From an uncultured Tropicimonas sp. (GTDB lineage Bacteria; Pseudomonadota; Alphaproteobacteria; Rhodobacterales; Rhodobacteraceae): a stretch of 64,000 bases of DNA. Made by a program: the position numbers and the translations under genes. The stretch is from positions 124,001 to 188,000 of the forward strand of contig CANMIP010000004.1 of the NCBI GenBank assembly GCA_947497945.1. The letters are read 5' to 3'. Below are positions 25,244 through 33,260 of the stretch, in pieces (the first letter of the stretch is position 1; each line of letters begins with the position of its first letter). The notes under the pieces are model-generated. The model was not told where the DNA came from, made no database searches, and saw only the letters and a list, made by a program, of their open reading frames with translations.

Positions 25244-27112
25244 TCACACACCTTTCCGCTGCTTGGGACGGGCCGATTCCCAATCTTCGTGGGCAGCGCG
25301 GACCTTCTCGCTTTCGGAGACGGCGGGTGTGCCGCATTCCCACCAGGTGTGGCCCTGGTCGGTCCAGCTGTCATAGGCCGCGACCTTCATGACGATCACA
25401 TAGGTCTTGTCGGACGCCTTGGCGCGCTTGAAGGCCTCGCCCAGTTCCTCGGGGTTGGAGACGGTCTCGGCGGTGGCACCCATGGAGGCGGCATGCGCTT
25501 CGTAATCGACGTCGAAAGCCTCGGGGATGGTCGGCGCATCCTCGTAGAGACAGTTGAAGCTCTCGGAGCCCACATTGTTCTGCAGCTTGTTGATGACGGC
25601 CCAGCCGCCATTGTCGAGCAGCATGACGATCATCTTCTTCCGGGTCAGGACCGAGGAGTAGATATCCGAGTTCAGCATCATGTAGGCGCCGTCACCGACC
25701 CAGACGATGGTGTCCTTGTCCGGCTCCCGCTCGGCTTGCGCGATCCGGGCACCCCAGCCGCCGGCAATCTCGTACCCCATGCACGAATAGCCGAACTCGA
25801 CATCAACCGTGCCGATATCCAGCGTGCGCCAGTTCGCGGTGACCTCGGCCGGCAAGCCGCCAGCCGCCACGACCACGCGGTCGCGCTTGTCGCAGAGCCC
25901 GTTCACCATGCCGATAGCCTGGGCGTAGGTGTTGGGCTTGTTGGTGCCCCAGGAGGTGTTCTCGACGATATAGGCGTCCCAGGTCTTGCGCTCGCTCTTG
26001 GCGAAGGCGGTCCAGTCCTCGGGCGTCTTGTAGTCGGCCATCGCCTCTTCCAGCGCCAGCAGGCCGAGCTTGGCATCGCCGACGACGGGCAGGGAGAGGT
26101 GCTTGCCGGCGTCGTGGCGCGCGGCGTTCAACGAGACGAGCTTGGCGTCATGCGAGAAAGCCGTCCAGGAGCCGGAGATGAAATCCGCAAGCCGGGTGCC
26201 GACGCAAAGGACCACGTCCGCCTTTTCGGCAATCGCGTTGGCCGAGTCGGAGCCAGTGACGCCGATCGGGCCGATATTCAGCGGGTGATCGTTCAACATG
26301 TTGGCGCGACCAGCGATGGTTTCGACCACGGGCATGTCATGCGCTTCGGCGAACTCGGTCAGTTCCTTGACCGCCCGCGAATACTGGACACCGCCACCGG
26401 CGATGATCATCGGCCGCTTGGCCGTCTTCAGCAGGGCCGCCGCATCGGCGACTTCCAGCGTGTCGGGCATCTGGCGACGGATACGGTGAACCTTCTTCTC
26501 GAAGAAGATCTCCGGGTAGTCATAGGTCCAGCCCTGCACATCCTGCGGCAGGCCGATGAAGGCGGGGCCGCAATCGGCCGGGTCCATCATCGTGGCCAGC
26601 GCGTTGGGCAGCGAGTTCAGGATCTGCGCGGGATGGGTGATTCGATCCCAGTAGCGGGTGACGGGCTTGAACGCGTCATTCACGCCGAAGGTCGGATCGT
26701 AGAAATTCTCCATCTGCTGCAGGACCGGGTCCGGCAGGCGGGTCACATAGGCGTCGCCGCAGAGCATCAGCATCGGTAGGCGATTCGCGTGGGCCAGCGC
26801 CGAGGAGGTCAACAGGTTCGACGTGCCGGGGCCGGCCGAGGCGGTCGCGAACATGAAACGCTGGCGCAGCCATTGCTTCGAATAGGCGGCCGCCGCAAAG
26901 CCCATGCTTTGCTCGTTCTGGCCGCGATAAAGGGGCAGCTCATCCTGGTAATTGTAGAGCGCCTCGCCGAGGCAAGTCACGTTGCCATGGCCGAAAATTC
27001 CGAAACCACCACCGCAGATTCGGTACTCCTCGCCGTCGATTTCGATGAACTGGTTGGCCAGCCAACGCACGATGGCCTGGGCTGTGGTCAGCCGGATCGT
27101 TGCTTCACTCAT
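25244..27112 (-). CDS. iolD: IolD-like thiamine-diphosphate hydrolase (cluster 1)
   Basis: A 622-residue ThDP enzyme of the IolD family, which opens the ring of 3D-trihydroxycyclohexane-1,2-dione to 5-deoxy-glucuronate. Seen: TTAQAIVRWLANQFIEIDGE, FGHGNVTCLGEAL, RGQNEQSMGFAAAAYSK (catalytic Glu), LPDPVLQQMENF, FGYSCMGYEIAGGWG and the ThDP site VGDGAYMMLNSD (about 470). The C-terminal part (DSWTDQGHTWWECGTP) differs from the rhizobial IolD I recall. It is the only iolD in the window, so cluster 2 may depend on it. First gene of its operon; GGAG lies 6 bp before the ATG. Confidence 0.88.
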   Translation of the reverse strand: MSEATIRLTTAQAIVRWLANQFIEIDGEEYRICGGGFGIFGHGNVTCLGEALYNYQDELPLYRGQNEQSMGFAAAAYSKQWLRQRFMFATASAGPGTSNLLTSSALAHANRLPMLMLCGDAYVTRLPDPVLQQMENFYDPTFGVNDAFKPVTRYWDRITHPAQILNSLPNALATMMDPADCGPAFIGLPQDVQGWTYDYPEIFFEKKVHRIRRQMPDTLEVADAAALLKTAKRPMIIAGGGVQYSRAVKELTEFAEAHDMPVVETIAGRANMLNDHPLNIGPIGVTGSDSANAIAEKADVVLCVGTRLADFISGSWTAFSHDAKLVSLNAARHDAGKHLSLPVVGDAKLGLLALEEAMADYKTPEDWTAFAKSERKTWDAYIVENTSWGTNKPNTYAQAIGMVNGLCDKRDRVVVAAGGLPAEVTANWRTLDIGTVDVEFGYSCMGYEIAGGWGARIAQAEREPDKDTIVWVGDGAYMMLNSDIYSSVLTRKKMIVMLLDNGGWAVINKLQNNVGSESFNCLYEDAPTIPEAFDVDYEAHAASMGATAETVSNPEELGEAFKRAKASDKTYVIVMKVAAYDSWTDQGHTWWECGTPAVSESEKVRAAHEDWESARPKQRKGV

Positions 27113-27198
27113 AGGTGTCTCCATCCCTTGATTGGCGTGCAGGCGGTGGGCTGCTTCCGATTGCCGCTTGCGCAATTCCGAGTCTGAGGATACAACTT

Positions 27199-27214
27199 TT
27201 GCAACCGGTTGCAA
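27199..27214. promoter_or_regulatory. LacI-type operator TTGCAACCGGTTGCAA
   Basis: Perfect 16-bp palindrome with the central CG of LacI/PurR-family sites. It sits between the divergent iolD and oxidoreductase genes, 28 bp before the latter's start. The same sequence occurs at 51601, and a near copy at 31697. Confidence 0.85.
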
Positions 27215-27241
27215 TTTGAATCTGTGGAGGAGCGGATCGCG

Positions 27242-28336
27242 ATGCCCGAAATCGGAATTGGAATGCTGGGTGGCGGCTATATGGGCAAGGCCCATTCGGC
27301 GGCCATGGCAGCAGTCGGCACCATCTTTGAAACCAATCTCAAGCCGCGACTCGAAATGATCGGCGAAGCCAATATGGAACTGGCGGAAAAGTACCGCCAG
27401 GCCTTTGGCTACAATCGCTGCACGGATGATTGGCGCGCGCTGGTCGACGACCCGGCGATTGGCGCGATCATCATCGCAACGCCGCAGCGCTTCCATCGCG
27501 AGATCGCCGAATATGCCTTTGCCGCCGGCAAGCATGTGCTCTGCGAAAAGCCCATGGGGGCCTCGCTGGAGGACTCCGAAGCCATGGTTGCGGCCGCTGA
27601 GAAGAGCGGATTGATCAACCAGGTCGCGTATTGCTACAGCCGCTCGCCGGCGACTCAATATGCCCGCAAGCTGATGCAGGAAGGCGCGATCGGCGACATC
27701 ACCTGGTTCCGCGGCGAGCATACGGAAGACTTCTTTGCCGATGTGAACGAGCCCTGGGCCTGGCGCTGCCAGGGTCTGGCCAATGGCTGCCTGGGCGACC
27801 TTGCGGTGCACCTGTTCAACGGCGCGCTGGCGCTGATGGGGCCGGTCTCCGAGGTGATGGCGGAGCTGCAAACGGTGCATCCCAACCGCCCCGGCGGCGA
27901 GGTCACCAATGACGACCAGGTGCACATGATGTGCCGCTTCGGCAATGGCGCGATTGGGCATATGCACTCGTCCCGCGTTGCAACCGGTCGCAAAATGGGC
28001 TACTGCTATGAAATTCATGGCACAAAAGGTGCGATCAAGTTCGACCAGGAAGACCAGAACTCGATCTATCTCTATCGCATGGACGATCCGGAAGCAGAAC
28101 GCGGCTATCGCCGGATTCTGACCGGTCCTGCCCATCCCGATTACAAGCCGTTCTGCCTCGGCCCGGGCCACGGCACCGGCTATCACGACATGATCGTGAT
28201 CGAGTCGAAGGACTTCCTTGAAGCCATCGATTCCGGGACGCCGAAATGGCCGACCTTCCGCGACGGGCTCGACGTTGCCCGCATCGTGCATGCTGCCGTT
28301 GCTTCGCATGAATCGAAGTCTTGGCAAAAAGTCTGA
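27242..28336 (+). CDS. Gfo/Idh/MocA oxidoreductase, inositol-dehydrogenase-like (cluster 1)
   Basis: A 364-residue NAD(P)-dependent dehydrogenase. The Rossmann motif is IGMLGGGYMGKAH; CEKPMG at about 101-106 carries the catalytic lysine; the C-terminal domain includes GDLAVHLFNGALALMG and the His that relays the proton. It would oxidise a hydroxyl of a cyclitol to the 2-keto (inosose) form. It opens the rightward arm of cluster 1, directly downstream of the LacI operator. Start chosen at 27242 with GGAGGAG about 10 bp upstream. A one-mismatch copy of the operator lies inside it at 27978-27993. Confidence 0.85.
   Translation: MPEIGIGMLGGGYMGKAHSAAMAAVGTIFETNLKPRLEMIGEANMELAEKYRQAFGYNRCTDDWRALVDDPAIGAIIIATPQRFHREIAEYAFAAGKHVLCEKPMGASLEDSEAMVAAAEKSGLINQVAYCYSRSPATQYARKLMQEGAIGDITWFRGEHTEDFFADVNEPWAWRCQGLANGCLGDLAVHLFNGALALMGPVSEVMAELQTVHPNRPGGEVTNDDQVHMMCRFGNGAIGHMHSSRVATGRKMGYCYEIHGTKGAIKFDQEDQNSIYLYRMDDPEAERGYRRILTGPAHPDYKPFCLGPGHGTGYHDMIVIESKDFLEAIDSGTPKWPTFRDGLDVARIVHAAVASHESKSWQKV
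27978..27993. promoter_or_regulatory. Intragenic near-copy of the LacI operator
   Basis: TTGCAACCGGTCGCAA differs from the perfect palindrome at one position. It lies within the oxidoreductase coding sequence, 779 bp from the primary site, a distance at which looping auxiliary operators exist. It could be chance, as the codons are ordinary. Confidence 0.3.
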
Positions 28337-28371
28337 ACCAACCTGAAACTGAGCTGCTGAAAGGCACCATC

Positions 28372-29265
28372 ATGACTATCCGCATCGGTAATGCGCCCTG
28401 CTCCTGGGGTGTTGAGTTTGCTGAAGACGACCGCAATCCGACCTGGGAAACGGTCCTCAAGGAATGTTCCGAGGCCGGCTACAAGGGCATCGAACTTGGC
28501 CCGGTCGGCTTCATGCCCGAAGATCCGGCGATCCTCGGCGACGGCCTGGCCAAATACGACCTGGAGCTGATCGGCGGCGTGGTCTTCCGCCCCTATCACG
28601 ACCCCGACGCATGGGATGACGTGCTGGACGCGACCCACCGCACCGCCAAGGCCCTCAAGGCTCACGGCGCCGAGCAGATGGTGCTGATCGACTCGATCGC
28701 CAAGCGCCGCGCCCCCACCGCCGGCCGCGCCACCGAAGCCGAGCAGATGGGCAAGGAAGAATGGGTTGCCTTCCGCGACCGGATCGTCGAGTCGGCCAAG
28801 ATCGGCTCCGAGGAATACGGCCTGACCGTCTCCATCCACGCCCATGCCGGCGGCTTCATGGATTTCGAGCCCGAGCTTGAGCGCCTGCTCTCCGAGGTCG
28901 ACGAGAAGATCCTGAAGATCTGCTTCGACACCGGCCACCACTCCTATGCCGGCTTCGACCCGGTTGCCTTCATGAAGCGCAACGTGTCCCGCATCTCCTA
29001 CATGCACTTCAAGGACATCGACCCCGTCGTCAAAGCCAAGGTCATCGAAGATCGCGCCGATTTCTACGATGCCTGCGGACGTGGCATCTTCTGCAAACTG
29101 GGCCTCGGCGATGTCGACTTCCCGGCCGTGCGCCAGGTGCTGCTCGACGCCGGTTTCGAAGGCTGGTGCACCGTGGAGCAGGATATCGACCCGACGCTCG
29201 ACGTCACCCCGCTGGCCGATAACCGCTACAACCGCGAATATCTCGAATCCGTCGGGTTCAAGTAA
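28372..29265 (+). CDS. IolE-like TIM-barrel dehydratase/isomerase (cluster 1)
   Basis: A 297-residue xylose-isomerase-fold protein. It begins TIRIGNAPCSWGVEFAEDD, the IolE-type N-terminus. Metal ligands are expected in YKGIELGPVGFM, SIHAHAGGF, ICFDTGHHSYAG and SYMHFKDIDP, all present. IolE removes water from 2-keto-myo-inositol. Here it follows the oxidoreductase by 35 bp. It differs strongly from the canonical iolE at 37150 (lacking SYHHHMGS), so a different stereoisomer or an epimerase role is possible. A stem-loop with six Ts follows the stop. Confidence 0.8.
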   Translation: MTIRIGNAPCSWGVEFAEDDRNPTWETVLKECSEAGYKGIELGPVGFMPEDPAILGDGLAKYDLELIGGVVFRPYHDPDAWDDVLDATHRTAKALKAHGAEQMVLIDSIAKRRAPTAGRATEAEQMGKEEWVAFRDRIVESAKIGSEEYGLTVSIHAHAGGFMDFEPELERLLSEVDEKILKICFDTGHHSYAGFDPVAFMKRNVSRISYMHFKDIDPVVKAKVIEDRADFYDACGRGIFCKLGLGDVDFPAVRQVLLDAGFEGWCTVEQDIDPTLDVTPLADNRYNREYLESVGFK

Positions 29266-29275
29266 TCTCGCCACG

Positions 29276-29310
29276 GGCGTGCCGCCAGTCGGCACGCCTC
29301 CCCCTTTTTT
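29276..29310 (+). terminator. Terminator-like hairpin inside the cluster 1 operon
   Basis: Perfect 8-bp stem GGCGTGCC/GGCACGCC with a 7-nt loop, then TCCCCC and six Ts. It lies in the 114-bp gap before the second oxidoreductase, so it may reduce read-through into that gene or protect the upstream mRNA. Confidence 0.65.
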
Positions 29311-29379
29311 GTTTCGCATGTTTGAGGACCGCAAAACCGGCACCCGATTTTGCGCAACATGCTCTCGGAGGAAAACATC

Positions 29380-30516
29380 ATGGCAAAACTGCAATGGGGC
29401 ATGATCGGTGGCGGCGAAGGCAGCCAGATCGGCCCGGCTCACCGTCTCGGCGCGCTCGCTGACGGCCTGTTCGATTTCACCGCCGGTGCGCTCGACCACC
29501 GCCCCGAAGCGGGTCGCGAGTACGGCCAGCGTCTGGGCATCGCCGCAGATCGCTCTTACGGCGACTGGAAAGAGATGCTGGAAGGCGAAAAGAAGCGCGG
29601 CGATGACGCGATTGATCTCGTGACCGTCGCCACGCCGAACTCGACCCATTTCGAGATCACCAAGGCCTTCCTTGAGGCCGGCTTCAACGTACTGTGCGAG
29701 AAGCCGATGACGGTGACCGTCGAAGAAGGCGAGGAGATCGTCAAGATCGTCGAGAAGACCGGCAAGATCTGTGCGGTGAACTACTGCTACACCGCCTATC
29801 CGATGGTTCGCCAGGCCCGCGCGATGGTCGCAAATGGCGAGATCGGCAATGTGCGCTGCGTGGTCACCGAGTTCAGCCATGGCCACCATGGCGATGCGAC
29901 CGACGCGGAAAACCCGCGCGTGCGCTGGCGGTATGACCCGGCCATGGCTGGCGTTTCGGGCCAGTTCGCCGATTGCGGCATCCACGCCCTGAACATGGCA
30001 ACCTTCATCTGCAACGATGAGGTCGAGAAACTCTCCGCCGATTTCGCGTCCTGCATCCCGTCCCGGGAGCTGGAAGACGACGCGATGGTGAATTTCCGCA
30101 TGTCGAAAGGCACCGTCGGTCGGCTCTGGACCTCTTCGGTCGCAATCGGCCGCCAGCATGGCTTCGTGATCCAGGTCTTTGGCGAAACCGGTGGGCTCAA
30201 GTGGTTCTCCGAACAGCCGAACCAGCTGATCTACACGCCGGTCGGTGGTCGCACGCAGATCATCGAAAAGGGCGAAGGCGGCCTCTACCCCGAAGCCGAG
30301 CGCCTGCAGCGCGTCGGCATCGCGCATCCGGAAGGCTTCCCGCTGGCCGTTGCCAATATCTATTGCGACATCGCGGCTGCGATCCGCGGCGAAGAGCGCA
30401 AGGACCTGCCGACGGCGGCCGCCGGCGCCCGTTCGATGGCGGCTGTCCACTACTCGGTCGCCTCGGCCAAGAACGGTGGCGAATGGGTCGATGCCCGTCC
30501 GCCGATGTTCCGCTAG
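29380..30516 (+). CDS. Second Gfo/Idh/MocA oxidoreductase (cluster 1)
   Basis: A 378-residue NAD(P)-dependent dehydrogenase. GMIGGGEGSQIGPAHR is the nucleotide-binding motif, with CEKPMT near 107. The substrate domain has CGIHALNMATFIC and the family proton-relay His. It is not a close copy of the first dehydrogenase. Two dehydrogenases in one cyclitol cluster suggest either two stereoisomers or oxidation followed by re-reduction. CGGAGGA precedes the ATG. The operon ends at the bidirectional terminator shared with lacI. Confidence 0.82.
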   Translation: MAKLQWGMIGGGEGSQIGPAHRLGALADGLFDFTAGALDHRPEAGREYGQRLGIAADRSYGDWKEMLEGEKKRGDDAIDLVTVATPNSTHFEITKAFLEAGFNVLCEKPMTVTVEEGEEIVKIVEKTGKICAVNYCYTAYPMVRQARAMVANGEIGNVRCVVTEFSHGHHGDATDAENPRVRWRYDPAMAGVSGQFADCGIHALNMATFICNDEVEKLSADFASCIPSRELEDDAMVNFRMSKGTVGRLWTSSVAIGRQHGFVIQVFGETGGLKWFSEQPNQLIYTPVGGRTQIIEKGEGGLYPEAERLQRVGIAHPEGFPLAVANIYCDIAAAIRGEERKDLPTAAAGARSMAAVHYSVASAKNGGEWVDARPPMFR

Positions 30517-30550
30517 ATAAATCCGAAGGGGCTCTCGGGTCCCTCCTCCA

Positions 30551-30590
30551 AAACGAAAGAGCCGGGCTCCTTGCCCGGCTCTTTTCGTTT
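30551..30590. terminator. Bidirectional terminator between cluster 1 and lacI
   Basis: AAACGAAAGAGCCGGGC at 30551-30567 pairs with 30573-30590 over about 17 bp, with one extra T and a 5-nt loop. T-runs occur on both strands. It serves the rightward oxidoreductase gene and the leftward lacI gene. Confidence 0.9.
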
Positions 30591-30612
30591 GAACGCCCTG
30601 TTTCGAACTCTG

Positions 30613-31611
30613 TCAGGGAACCGGCCGCAGCGTGCCCCGCTCGACAACATGGCAAGAGAAGAGGCGCGCTTCCGGGTAGCGCTCCGGATCTTGCAGCAGC
30701 GCCACCATCAATTCCAGCGAAGAGCGGATAATCTGCTGGATCGGCTGCCGAATCGTCGTCAGGTTGATATTCGCCCAGCCCGCCATCTCCATGTCGTTCA
30801 ACCCGATCAGCCCGATATCGCCGGGAACATCGAGACCGGCATCCTGAACGGCACTCAGCGCGCCGATGGACAGCACGTCGTCGCCACAGAAATAGGCCTC
30901 CGCGGGATCGGACTCCAGAAGCCGCTTCATCTCCGCGCGTCCGGCATCGAAGGAGTAGGCGGCCGAAAAGCTGTGACTGAAACCGATCCCGCCATGTTTC
31001 TCGATCTCTTCCTGGAAACCGGCAAGCCGGTCCTGGCTCGATGTCGAAGTCGCGGGGCCACCGAGATAGCCGACCTTGCGGTATTTTCGCGCCAGCAACT
31101 CCCGGGCTGCCATCCGTCCGCATTCGACATTGTCGATGCCGACGATATGCACCGTCGGCGCGCTCGAATAGCGCCCGAAGGAATGGACGACGGGCAGGCC
31201 TGCTTCGCGATAGGCCTGCGCGAAGGCCGGCGGCAAGGTCGAAGATGCCAGCACGACGCCGTCCACCGAATATTGCCGCAGCATCTGAACCGAACCGTCC
31301 GGCTCGGTCTCATCGGTCAGGTTGACCAGCAGCGGTCGCAAGCCAAGCTCCTGCAAGCCTTGCGTGAAGAGATCGAAAATCTCCAGAAAGACAGGGTTGT
31401 GGAAGTTGTTCGACACCAGCCCGATGAGCTTGGTTCGGCCGGTGGTCAACGAGCTGGCCAGGGCATTGGGACTATAGCCGAGCTCAGCCGCGGCTTTCTC
31501 GACCTTCCTGCGCATCTTTGGCGAAACCGACGCGCCATCCGTAAAGGTCCGCGAGACTGCCGATCGCGACACCCCCGCCCTCGCCGCAACATCCTTCAAG
31601 GTGACCGGCAT
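30613..31611 (-). CDS. LacI-family regulator of the cyclitol regulon
   Basis: A 332-residue repressor. The N-terminal HTH reads VTLKDVAARAGVSRSAVSRT, followed by the hinge helix PNALASSLTTGRTKLIG, which inserts at the central CG of the operator. Residues about 60-332 are a periplasmic-binding-protein-like sensor domain. GGAGGAGAAC precedes the ATG at 31611. A near-perfect operator lies about 86 bp upstream, so autorepression is likely. The matching palindromes at 27199 and 51601 mark its probable targets. The ligand would be a cyclitol or a pathway intermediate. Confidence 0.88.
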   Translation of the reverse strand: MPVTLKDVAARAGVSRSAVSRTFTDGASVSPKMRRKVEKAAAELGYSPNALASSLTTGRTKLIGLVSNNFHNPVFLEIFDLFTQGLQELGLRPLLVNLTDETEPDGSVQMLRQYSVDGVVLASSTLPPAFAQAYREAGLPVVHSFGRYSSAPTVHIVGIDNVECGRMAARELLARKYRKVGYLGGPATSTSSQDRLAGFQEEIEKHGGIGFSHSFSAAYSFDAGRAEMKRLLESDPAEAYFCGDDVLSIGALSAVQDAGLDVPGDIGLIGLNDMEMAGWANINLTTIRQPIQQIIRSSLELMVALLQDPERYPEARLFSCHVVERGTLRPVP

Positions 31612-31696
31612 GTGTTCTCCTCCGCCCCTTCGGGCAGACTCAGTGGCTCCACTCCACACGCCCGCCAAGGTGGATTATGGGCCGCGGTCAAGATAT

Positions 31697-31712
31697 TTGC
31701 AACCGATTGCAG
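31697..31712. promoter_or_regulatory. LacI-type operator upstream of lacI
   Basis: TTGCAACCGATTGCAG differs from the perfect 16-mer at two positions. It lies in the lacI promoter region, so autoregulation is likely. Confidence 0.7.
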
Positions 31713-31737
31713 GGGTTTTGGGCGTCTGTATCGCACT

Positions 31738-31782
31738 GAAAACAAAGAACCCGCCCGGAACCTGACGATCCGGACGGGTCTT
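31738..31782 (-). terminator. Terminator of the DUF1127 gene
   Basis: Imperfect 13-bp stem: GAACCCGCCCGG pairs with CCGGACGGGTCT across an 11-nt loop. On the minus strand it is followed by CTTTGTTTTC. It lies 40 bp after the DUF1127 stop. Confidence 0.75.
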
Positions 31783-31821
31783 TCGTTTGTTCACCTTTGG
31801 GCAGTCTGCCCGCCTGCGGTC

Positions 31822-32034
31822 TCACACCTTGGCGGCGGCCTGCCTAGCGAGGTAGTGGAAATCGGCGCGGCTCATGCCCAGATCGGCGAGATCCCGTGCC
31901 TCGAGCTTGTTCAGCTCCGACAACGTGTTGCGGTAGGCCGCGTATTGACGACGCCAAGCGGCAAGATCGGCCAGAAGGCGGCGGGGCGTATCCAGCAGCG
32001 AGGCCGGGGCGAAGACAGCTTCATTCATGCTCAT
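31822..32034 (-). CDS. DUF1127 small protein
   Basis: A 70-residue protein. The C-terminal half is the DUF1127 domain: YRNTLSELNKLEARDLADLG followed by MSRADFHYLARQAAA. Arg-rich DUF1127 proteins of alphaproteobacteria have been linked to RNA turnover, phosphate and stress responses; no specific role can be assigned here. AAGGAAA lies 7 bp before the ATG at 32034, which is the basis for the start. It is a single-gene unit between the two cyclitol regulators. Confidence 0.85.
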   Translation of the reverse strand: MSMNEAVFAPASLLDTPRRLLADLAAWRRQYAAYRNTLSELNKLEARDLADLGMSRADFHYLARQAAAKV

Positions 32035-32299
32035 GTCTCGGTTTCCTTGCGAGATGTTCAGGGGGTCCGTTATCGCTAACGGCTCTTGAGCCCGAATATA
32101 GACACGAATGTTAGCGCAACAATCGACAGGTTCGAAACCCGGCCCTGCAGAAAGCGCATGACTGGTCACGGTTGAAATGGCCGGTTTCCATGGGCCGGAA
32201 ACGCGCTGGTTCGGCGCCTGAACTCTCGTGCGCCGATGCCGCTCCCCTCCCTCGACAGGCGCCGTCGAAACGGCCCCGCAAGCCCGAGAAACAGAATGG

Positions 32300-32319
32300 T
32301 GTGGAATTTTTATTCCACA
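32300..32319. promoter_or_regulatory. IolR-type operator upstream of the RpiR gene
   Basis: Perfect palindrome with arms TGTGGAAT/ATTCCACA around TTTT. Its core GGAA-N6-TTCC matches the motif described for the rhizobial RpiR-family regulator IolR. It lies 53 bp before the start codon, suggesting autoregulation. Confidence 0.75.
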
Positions 32320-32371
32320 GCAGGTAGCATCACCCTCAACCAAATCGCTCGCGTCAGCCTGGGAGACGACC

Positions 32372-33190
32372 ATGACAGCGCCAACCGCCCCTCAGTCGAT
32401 CGAAGCCTTCCAGCAAAGATTGAGCGAGGTCGTGAATGACCTGCCCCAACGCCTGAAGCAATGCGCAGACTATATTTCTGTAAATAATGATAAAATACCG
32501 ATTTCGACCGTCGCGGAGGTGGCCGCGGCGGCGGGGGTACAGCCATCGGCCCTGATCCGTTTTTGCCAGATTCTCGGGTTTTCCGGATATAGCGAGCTCC
32601 AGAAGCTCTTTCGGACCACCTATGCCCCGATCCTGCCGGATTACGAGACCCGCCTGCACAACCTGCGCGAACGCGGCGCGGCCAGCCCCTCCGCGATCCT
32701 GGCCGAGTTCGTCGAGGCCGGGCGCATGTCACTGGAGAACCTCGCAAACACGGTCGATCCGCAAGCGCTCGACCAGTCGGTTTCCACGCTGGCATCGGCG
32801 GGAACGATCCACATCATCGGTTTGCGGCGCGCCTTCCCGGTTGCCGCATACCTCTCCTATGCGTTTGAAAAAATGCACATATCAGCAATGCTGCACGACC
32901 GAAGCGGCAAGCTGGGCAATCCCCATGCCGTCCGCGACGGAGACGCCCTGATCGCCGTGACCTTCACACCTTACAGCGAGGAAACCCAGAACTTCACGCT
33001 TCATTGCGCCGAGCGAAACATCCCGGTCGTCCTGATCACAGACACCGCATCCGGTCCACTCCACCGGGACGGAATCCTGCCGATTCAGGTGTCGGAAGTA
33101 GACTTCGGCGCCTTCCGCGCGCTCTCCGCGACCCTCTCGCTCGCGATCGCCCTGGCCGTCGCCGTCGGAACCGCCAGAAACGCCTCCTGA
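32372..33190 (+). CDS. iolR: RpiR/MurR-family regulator of the iol cluster
   Basis: A 272-residue regulator: N-terminal HTH_6 domain (residues 1-80, with ISTVAEVAAAAGVQPSALIR) and a C-terminal SIS sugar-phosphate-binding domain (about 120-260, with AGTIHIIGLRRAFPVAAYLS and LIAVTFTPYSEE). It directly precedes iolG. In rhizobia the RpiR-type IolR represses iol genes and responds to a phosphorylated intermediate; the shared operator motif supports the same function. GGGAGAC precedes the ATG. The symbol is given by analogy. Confidence 0.85.
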   Translation: MTAPTAPQSIEAFQQRLSEVVNDLPQRLKQCADYISVNNDKIPISTVAEVAAAAGVQPSALIRFCQILGFSGYSELQKLFRTTYAPILPDYETRLHNLRERGAASPSAILAEFVEAGRMSLENLANTVDPQALDQSVSTLASAGTIHIIGLRRAFPVAAYLSYAFEKMHISAMLHDRSGKLGNPHAVRDGDALIAVTFTPYSEETQNFTLHCAERNIPVVLITDTASGPLHRDGILPIQVSEVDFGAFRALSATLSLAIALAVAVGTARNAS

Positions 33191-33216
33191 GACAACTCTT
33201 CTCTTGCATTTTGGCG

Positions 33217-33238
33217 CCATAGAATGTTTATTCCATAG
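33217..33238. promoter_or_regulatory. IolR-type operator upstream of iolG
   Basis: AGAATGTTTATTCC is the GGAA-N6-TTCC motif with one change in the left half-site. Arms ATAGAAT/ATTCCAT pair with one mismatch. It lies 25-40 bp before the iolG start. Confidence 0.6.
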
Positions 33239-33260
33239 CATCTACCAGGAAGGATTCGAC

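Noticed and set aside
28183..30450. 755-codon open frame on the minus strand
   Set aside because: Antisense to the IolE-like and oxidoreductase genes; no ribosome site or domain. The sense strand has full family motifs.
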